NCBI GenBank assembly: GCA_016207585.1
Contig: JACQPI010000218.1
Span: 1-10,304 of the forward strand
Reading direction: 5' to 3'
DNA: 10,304 bases
Source: Elusimicrobiota bacterium
GTDB lineage: Bacteria; Elusimicrobiota; Elusimicrobia; UBA1565; JACRDR01
The notes beneath the pieces are model-generated. The model did not search any database, was not told where the DNA came from, and saw only the letters and a program-made list of their open reading frames with translations. Made by a program: the position numbers and the translations under genes. Below, one piece after another: positions 6,517 through 10,304 of the stretch (the stretch's first letter is position 1; each line of letters begins with the position of its first letter).

Positions 6517-8088
6517 TCAGCGGGTCTTGAGGAACCGTCTCGCCCCCGCGGCGGCGCGCAGCCCCGAAATCAGGGCGCCTTCGACGGCGGGCAGCTGGGT
6601 GTCGACGCCCGCGAAGAAAAAACGGCCTTCCGTCCTGGCGAGAATCGGTCGTACCTGCGTCAGGTATCCCGGATAGGAGATGGGCATCGCGTGCCCCCAA
6701 CGGACGACCCGGGCCTCGGCCACGCTCAGAGAGCCGGATCGAAACACCGTGTCAAGGTCCGCCAGTACCTTGGCGACGATCGAGGCATCGGAAGTTTTCA
6801 GCAACTCTTGGCGGCCCTCCGATTCGCCCATGGGGATTGATGCCACGAGGACTTGGTCCTCCGCGGTTTTGAGGGCATTTTTAGACGGCAGCGGGAGCTT
6901 GATATCCGTGAAGACGCGCCCCGGGGTCCATAGGATCATGGCGTCCTTCCACAGTATCTGCTTGACGTGCATGGGGACCAGGGCGTAGGACGCATAGCGG
7001 GCCTTCGCCAGGGCGTCCATTTTTTCCTGCGATATTTCCGGGATGATGCGACGGAGCATGAGCGAGGGAGCGGCCAGAATGACGGCGCGCGCGCGGACTT
7101 GCCGGTCGCGCGAGTCGTGTTGAAAAGTCACCGTCGCTTCGCGGATGTTTTGAGCGACGTTCCAGACGAAGGCGTCCGTGCGGACCCGCGTTCCCAACGC
7201 CCGCGCCAGGGTTTCGGACAACGTACCCAGGCCGCCCGGCCAGGCATAAGCGGGCTCGGTCTCGGAAGCCATGAAGAGGACCCCGACGGCGGCCGAAATT
7301 TCCCTGGCGGAAACTCCGAAAACATCCCTGCAGTAGATGTCTCCGAGTTCGGCCGCCGAAGCTCCGAAACGGTTGTCGAGCCACCGGTAATAATCGAAGG
7401 AGTCCAGCTCGGCCAGGAGCTTGGGGTCGCTGTCTTCGATCGGAAGCACCAGCTTCCCGGAGCGCGCGGTTTGATGGAGAAACTCCTGGAACGCTTTCAC
7501 GTGCGCTTGAGAGGCCGGGGGATAGGGAAAGAGTCGGGGGTCCGCCGTGATCCAACGGTCGATGATGGACCCGCCCATATCGATGGAATGCTCGGAGAGA
7601 GAAACTTTTTCGATCCCGAGTCCCAGGGACTTGAACAGGCGCTGGATATCCCCCGTGGGTCGCCCCATGGTGATCGCGCCCGCGGGATAGGCGTGGCCGC
7701 CGAGGCGGCCGCTTTGCGCCTTGCCGCCGACTTGGGATTCCTTGTCCAAAACCAGCGTGCGGTAGTCGCGCAGGGAGTAGGCCGCGGCGAGTCCAGCGGC
7801 GCCGCCGCCCACGATCACGACGTCATAGCTTCCCTCGTCCTCCGGAGGAACGTCGATTTGAAGCGGACCGGGGCGGCGGTCCCGAATCAAGGAATGGCAC
7901 CGCCGGCAGCTTTCCCCCAGGAAGGCGGTCGTGCTGATGACGAGCTTTGGCAGGAACGCCGATTCGACGGCCGGCGTCGTGGTGGAGGCAACCTGGGCGA
8001 GCAGCGGCGAGGGCGCGCCGAAGACGCTCCACGCGAGCACCGCGACCGCCGCGTATCCGGACTTTTGGCCGGCCGGCCGCGGGGTCAT
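6517..8088 (-). CDS. Exported FAD amine-oxidase-like protein with CxxCH motif
   Basis: A 523-residue flavoprotein. The ATG at 8086-8088 opens a hydrophobic export signal (about 11-31, ending LLAQ). A start at 8163 would overlap coaD and put a non-signal extension in front. After the signal, C61-R-R-C64-H65 is a canonical haem c attachment motif. The FAD domain begins at about 88 with YDVVIVGGGAAGLAAAYSL (GxGxxG at 94-99) and the acidic residue of LVLDKE. VGGKAQS follows, as in the flavin amine oxidase / protoporphyrinogen oxidase / phytoene desaturase superfamily. The C-terminal FAD contact FFFAGVDTQLPAVEGALISG is intact, so the enzyme looks complete. It should oxidise an unknown substrate outside the cytoplasm, perhaps passing electrons through a haem. 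The CxxCH region is too short for a full cytochrome c domain. It lies 19 nt after coaD and 3 nt before the small membrane protein. Confidence 0.85.
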   Translation of the reverse strand: MTPRPAGQKSGYAAVAVLAWSVFGAPSPLLAQVASTTTPAVESAFLPKLVISTTAFLGESCRRCHSLIRDRRPGPLQIDVPPEDEGSYDVVIVGGGAAGLAAAYSLRDYRTLVLDKESQVGGKAQSGRLGGHAYPAGAITMGRPTGDIQRLFKSLGLGIEKVSLSEHSIDMGGSIIDRWITADPRLFPYPPASQAHVKAFQEFLHQTARSGKLVLPIEDSDPKLLAELDSFDYYRWLDNRFGASAAELGDIYCRDVFGVSAREISAAVGVLFMASETEPAYAWPGGLGTLSETLARALGTRVRTDAFVWNVAQNIREATVTFQHDSRDRQVRARAVILAAPSLMLRRIIPEISQEKMDALAKARYASYALVPMHVKQILWKDAMILWTPGRVFTDIKLPLPSKNALKTAEDQVLVASIPMGESEGRQELLKTSDASIVAKVLADLDTVFRSGSLSVAEARVVRWGHAMPISYPGYLTQVRPILARTEGRFFFAGVDTQLPAVEGALISGLRAAAGARRFLKTR

Positions 8089-8107
8089 TGGAAATTCCGG
8101 ATCTCCG

Positions 8108-8596
8108 CTACTTCCTGGCTCTGAATGTACGGCGCAAAAGTCGCGCCACCGGGGCGGTGACAAAAGCGTCCGGGGGGGCGCCCATCCGCGCGACCTCCTT
8201 GACCATCGAGGAGGCGAGATAGGTGTACTGTTCGTCGGGCATGAGGAAGACGGTCTCCATGTCGGGGCATAGGCGGCGGTTCATGGAGGCCATTTGAAAT
8301 TCATAATCCAAGTCCGAGACGACGCGCAGGCCCCGGATGACGACTCGGACCTTCTTGCGCTTGAGGTAGCTTGCCAGGAGTCCCGAGAAGGTATCCACCT
8401 CGACTTGGGGAAGATGGCGGGCGCTCTCCTCGATCATGCGGATGCGCGCGTCGACGCTGAAGGTGTGCTTTTTTGAAGGGTTGGTGGAAACGGCGACGAT
8501 GAGCCGGTCGAACAGCCGGCAGGCTCGCTGGACCAGATCCATGTGGCCGCGCGTGACGGGATCGAAGCTGCCCGGATAGATGGCGACTCGGCTCAT
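8108..8596 (-). CDS. coaD: Phosphopantetheine adenylyltransferase (CoaD)
   Basis: A 162-residue cytoplasmic enzyme of coenzyme A synthesis: 4'-phosphopantetheine plus ATP gives dephospho-CoA plus pyrophosphate. The length fits the family (about 160). Motifs: IYPGSFDP at the N-terminus; the nucleotidyltransferase T15-R-G-H18 (TxGH) motif; NPSKKHTF with Lys42/Lys43; IRGLR (87-91) followed by DLDYEFQMASMNRRL; FLMP; and the ATP-binding S-S-M-V-K-E (129-134). All expected active-site residues are present. The ATG at 8594-8596 matches the usual N-terminus, one or two residues before the first strand. There is no clear Shine-Dalgarno, and a 5' extension to 8650 has no family support. It is the first gene of the minus-strand block; its upstream region is the structured intergenic stretch. 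Confidence 0.97.
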   Translation of the reverse strand: MSRVAIYPGSFDPVTRGHMDLVQRACRLFDRLIVAVSTNPSKKHTFSVDARIRMIEESARHLPQVEVDTFSGLLASYLKRKKVRVVIRGLRVVSDLDYEFQMASMNRRLCPDMETVFLMPDEQYTYLASSMVKEVARMGAPPDAFVTAPVARLLRRTFRARK

Positions 8597-8900
8597 GGCC
8601 GGGGGAATGGTTGAGGCGAGCAGCCGAATGGCATGAGCGCACTCTATCAATTTGTCGGCGGCGCCGCAACGAGCCTACGGTTCCGTCTCGGAACAATCCG
8701 GGCCTAAACGGTGAGGCCGTCGGCTCCGGCGGCCTTCGGGAACCACTAAAGAAATACCAGCCAGGGCCTTTGGCCCCATCACTTAACTAGGCCTAAAGGT
8801 TCCCAATGGGATCAACAACACTGGTGGTATTAATCCCGCCCATTCCTGGGAGGGCCCAGTCCGGTCAAAAGATAGAACTTTTCGGATCAACTTCTCCTTC

Positions 8901-8916
8901 CGTTCGGCCGTTCGGC
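8901..8916 (+). repeat. Perfect 8-bp tandem duplication
   Basis: CGTTCGGC occurs twice head to tail (8901-8908 and 8909-8916), about 70 bp upstream of the toxin-antitoxin promoter. It may be chance or a small slippage duplication. Confidence 0.5.
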
Positions 8917-8930
8917 AGCCGCGAGAATAC

Positions 8931-8959
8931 GTAAAGCATAAGTAAAGTTATTCGTAAAG
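8931..8959 (+). repeat. Three phased GTAAAG repeats upstream of the TA promoter
   Basis: GTAAAG occurs at 8931-8936, 8942-8947 and 8954-8959, with start-to-start spacing of 11 and 12 bp. One helical turn between copies would place them on the same DNA face, and the last lies 22 bp before the -35 box. They could be binding sites for a regulator. No known operator is recognised. Confidence 0.45.
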
Positions 8960-8981
8960 CGGCCAAGGAAAAATCGCCCCC

Positions 8982-9010
8982 TTGACGAATCGACAGGGAG
9001 GTGCTATAAT
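8982..9010 (+). promoter_or_regulatory. Near-consensus sigma70 promoter of the TA operon
   Basis: TTGACG (8982-8987, 5 of 6) and TATAAT (9005-9010, perfect) are separated by the optimal 17 bp. Transcription should start at about 9016-9018. This rules out the TTG at 8982, which is the -35 box itself, and the ATG at 9009, which overlaps the -10 box, as starts of the antitoxin. Confidence 0.85.
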
Positions 9011-9025
9011 GATATCAAGCTATCA
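9010..9025. promoter_or_regulatory. Inverted repeat at the transcription start, candidate operator
   Basis: TGATA (9010-9014) and TATCA (9021-9025) form an inverted repeat with a 6-nt spacer. TGATATCA (9010-9017) is itself an 8-bp palindrome. It lies directly between the -10 box and the ribosome binding site. RHH antitoxins commonly repress their own operons by binding such sites, so this is the likeliest autoregulatory operator; that role is inferred. Confidence 0.55.
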
Positions 9026-9030
9026 GGTGG
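9025..9030 (+). promoter_or_regulatory. Ribosome binding site AGGTGG
   Basis: AGGTGG lies 5 nt before the ATG at 9036 and inside the transcript predicted from the promoter. This fixes the antitoxin start at 9036. Confidence 0.7.
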
Positions 9031-9035
9031 TTCCA

Positions 9036-9290
9036 ATGCGCACTTTTAGTGGGAAAATATTACTGCGGGTGCCGCCGGAGATCCACAAGGAGTTGGCTCG
9101 CGAAGCCTTCGAGAGCGGGCGATCGATCAGCCAACTCTGCATGGAAGCCATACTCGCCAGGAAGGCGCTCAAGAACTACGATCCCTGGCGGTCCGTGGAG
9201 AAGCTCTGGGGCAAGAACCGGGAACTCGATCCGGCGAAGCTAACGACGGAAATCCGCGAGGCGATCCAGGAAGCCAGGCGTGCCCACTAA
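9036..9290 (+). CDS. RHH antitoxin of a PIN toxin-antitoxin pair
   Basis: An 84-residue antitoxin that should bind and neutralise the adjacent PIN ribonuclease and repress its own promoter. The N-terminal half is a ribbon-helix-helix DNA-binding fold: the strand GKILLRVPPEIHKEL, helix 1 over REAFESG, then RSISQLCMEAIL as helix 2. It resembles the RHH part of HicB/CopG-type antitoxins, where S-G-K-x-x-x-R-V-P-P-x-x-H-x-x-L is common. The charged tail, about 45-84 (DPWRSVEKLWGK and an amphipathic end TTEIREAIQEARR), is probably disordered until it wraps the toxin. The start at 9036 is chosen from the promoter and AGGTGG positions; the 9009 ATG lies inside the -10 box. Its last 11 nt overlap the toxin gene, the usual type II arrangement. 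The Arg/Glu-rich DNA is compositionally like its surroundings. Confidence 0.85.
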   Translation: MRTFSGKILLRVPPEIHKELAREAFESGRSISQLCMEAILARKALKNYDPWRSVEKLWGKNRELDPAKLTTEIREAIQEARRAH

Positions 9291-9708
9291 GCTTCGGGTT
9301 GTCCTCGATACCAACGTCATCATTTCCGGCCTGATCAGCCCCAAGGGTCCTCCCGCAGGCATCCTCAAAGCTCTCAAGGCCGGGCAGTTCGTCCTCGTCA
9401 CGAGCCAAGCCATAAACGAGGAGATTCTGGAGGTCATGGACCGCCCTCGACTCCGCGACAAATACGGCTTGGCGGACCACATGTTCGACATCGCTTTTAT
9501 CTTGTGGGAACAAGCCGAGGTTATCACGAAGCCGCCGCCGGTCAAGGCTTCGAAGGATTCGGACGATGATAAATTCCTCGCGGCCGCGCTCGGCGGACTC
9601 GCCCACTATCTCGTGACGGGGGACATCAAAGACCTTCTCAGCCTGGGGGAGTACCAGGGCATTCGGATCGTGAACCCCGAACAGTTCTTGACCATCCTCC
9701 ACCCTTAA
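9280..9708 (+). CDS. PIN-domain toxin ribonuclease
   Basis: A 142-residue PIN-fold endoribonuclease, the toxin of a type II pair (VapC-like; it fits the putative-toxin PIN family of about 130-145 residues). Acidic metal-binding residues are all present: D10 in VVLDTNVIISG, E47/E48 in QAINEEILEV, D97 in SDDDKFLAAA, and D115 (with D118) in LVTGDIKDLL. The GTG at 9280 is used as start; AGGAAG (9269-9274) about 5 nt upstream supports it, and the frame overlaps the antitoxin stop by 11 nt, giving coupled translation. A cytoplasmic RNA target, such as tRNA or rRNA, is expected from relatives but cannot be identified here. Nothing suggests inactivation, so the pair is probably functional. Confidence 0.92.
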   Translation: MPTKLRVVLDTNVIISGLISPKGPPAGILKALKAGQFVLVTSQAINEEILEVMDRPRLRDKYGLADHMFDIAFILWEQAEVITKPPPVKASKDSDDDKFLAAALGGLAHYLVTGDIKDLLSLGEYQGIRIVNPEQFLTILHP

Positions 9709-9709
9709 G

Positions 9710-10304
9710 ATGAAACAGGATCAGGGTCCCGGAACCAAGCGGCTGACCGCAGACTTCGTGGCGCTCGTGCGCCGGTTCATCCCGTGGCATGACGGCGCCG
9801 ACCTCGCCTGGGGATTCTGGCTGCGGGAGGGACGCGCGTGGTCGCGGGTCACAGTGCGGCGATACCGGGGAACTTACTTCATCGCCGGCGGCGACGCGGA
9901 GGCGATCACGCATCCTGACCGGGGCCGCGGGGAAGATCCGGAGAGGGGAGCGCACCTGCGATCCTGGCTCCAGGGGCTCCGCCTCTGGATGGCCGAGGCG
10001 GCGCGGGACCCCGTCGGCGCCCAGGCGGACCTCTCGCGCCGCCTGCCGCTGTCCATGCGGCGGGGAGTTCTCCTGCGTAGGAACGTCAAGGCGCTCCTCC
10101 CGGATTGGCTTCCCATTGAGCGCGAGTTGGGTCCGAGGGAGAGGAAGTCGATCTTGGGGATTCTGGACCGCGGGGACCCCGGTCCCATTCCGGACATGAC
10201 GGCCGAAAGGTTCTTCAAATACTGCCGCGTGGCCTACCATGCCAACCCCCGGACTTTTCGAGGCCTGGGCTTCAAGCGGGGGCTCGCGGGAAGGGACTAC
10301 TACA
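9710..10304 (+). CDS. Unrecognised protein coupled to the PIN toxin, partial
   Basis: The frame is open from an ATG at 9710-9712 to the right edge (198 complete codons, no stop), so the 3' end is missing. The start is 1 nt after the PIN stop with no strong Shine-Dalgarno, suggesting translational coupling and a shared transcript. The product is rich in Arg and Trp, with no signal peptide or membrane segment, so it is probably cytoplasmic. Visible parts: a Trp-rich strand pattern at about 27-60 (FIPWHDGAD, LAWGFWLREG), a helix near HLRSWLQGLRLWMAEAAR, and a C-terminal segment RFFKYCRVAYHANP followed by AGRDYY. I faintly recall similar segments from uncharacterised bacterial proteins but can name no domain. 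The long open frame and codon-like third-position GC bias support real coding. A function in the toxin-antitoxin unit is not shown. Confidence 0.7.
   Translation, partial: MKQDQGPGTKRLTADFVALVRRFIPWHDGADLAWGFWLREGRAWSRVTVRRYRGTYFIAGGDAEAITHPDRGRGEDPERGAHLRSWLQGLRLWMAEAARDPVGAQADLSRRLPLSMRRGVLLRRNVKALLPDWLPIERELGPRERKSILGILDRGDPGPIPDMTAERFFKYCRVAYHANPRTFRGLGFKRGLAGRDYY

Larger units (their letters stand above)
8597..8981. other. Long intergenic region rich in inverted repeats
   Basis: No convincing gene is found in these 385 bp. Hairpin-forming elements crowd 8679-8859. GTTCCG-TCT-CGGAAC spans 8680-8694. GGCCT (8701-8705) pairs with AGGCC (8714-8718), and this competes with AGGCCG (8714-8719) pairing to CGGCCT (8730-8735). 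GGGAACC (8738-8744) pairs with GGTTCCC (8798-8804) and encloses GGGCC-TTT-GGCCC (8764-8776). CTGGG-AGGG-CCCAG spans 8846-8859. A structured RNA, the coaD leader on the minus strand, or a decayed palindromic element are all possible. A weak candidate coaD promoter on the minus strand is TTGCGG, 17 bp, TAGAGT (about 8641-8669). Confidence 0.5.

Noticed and set aside
6967..8124. Long open frame of 385 codons antisense to the flavoprotein
   Set aside because: It is Gly/Arg-rich with no recognisable domain and overlaps a complete flavoenzyme on the other strand.
8660..8810. Possible known riboswitch or tRNA-like element
   Set aside because: I compared it by eye with c-di-GMP, preQ1, glycine and cobalamin riboswitch cores and with a tRNA T-arm; no conserved core was found, so it is reported only as an unassigned structured region.
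8931..8959. CRISPR or iteron array
   Set aside because: There are only three 6-bp units with 5-6 nt between them; this is far too short for CRISPR, and no replication gene is near.
8787..8972. Short plus-strand frame upstream of the TA promoter, ending KHK
   Set aside because: It has no ATG or GTG start or ribosome binding site and overlaps inverted repeats; the peptide matches nothing that I know.
9638..10240. Minus-strand open frame of 200 codons across the right end
   Set aside because: It overlaps the PIN toxin end and the plus-strand frame from 9710. The plus frame is favoured by coupling to the toxin and by its protein-like composition; the minus frame is Pro/Arg-rich without structure.

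Overview
The window is GC-rich DNA of a Gram-negative-type bacterium. Most of its proteins carry signal peptides and one appears to carry a c-type haem motif, so there is a periplasm-like compartment. No rRNA, tRNA or other taxonomic anchor is present. A free-living, high-GC lineage with many exported proteins fits (for example a deltaproteobacterial or Elusimicrobiota-like genome), but this is a guess.

Layout. (1) Positions 1-785 are an insertion-sequence graveyard of lower GC. It holds the last 27 codons of an ISAzo13-like transposase, then the C-terminal part of an IS4-family transposase that has lost its start, its end and the Arg of its YREK motif. (2) Positions 786-1559 (minus) encode a secreted matrixin-like metalloprotease relative whose last residues are encoded by a dispersed-repeat-like element. 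(3) Positions 1763-2986 (plus) encode a stand-alone signalling protein with an N-terminal receiver domain, a coiled coil and a histidine kinase core. (4) Positions 3146-8596 are a compact minus-strand block. Its upstream half is coaD, then an exported FAD amine-oxidase-like protein with a CxxCH motif, then a small membrane-anchored protein. A strong sigma70-type promoter (5891-5920) overlapping the end of that block starts a second unit: an exported helical protein, an exported M14 zinc carboxypeptidase and an exported beta-rich protein. (5) Positions 8597-9035 are a non-coding stretch rich in inverted repeats. It ends in a near-consensus promoter and a candidate operator. (6) Positions 9036-9708 are a type II toxin-antitoxin pair (RHH antitoxin and PIN toxin). 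One base after it begins an unrecognised ORF that runs off the right edge.

How the genes may work together. The kinase/receiver protein has no partner in view. CoaD (coenzyme A synthesis) is the only clear housekeeping gene, and the genes after it are probably co-transcribed rather than functionally related. The carboxypeptidase and its two exported neighbours are likely co-expressed and act outside the cytoplasm. The toxin-antitoxin pair is probably autoregulated through the inverted repeat at its transcription start. The items most worth a second look are the CxxCH-flavoenzyme combination, the repeat-derived C-terminus of the matrixin-like protein, the structured intergenic region, and the ORF coupled to the PIN toxin.
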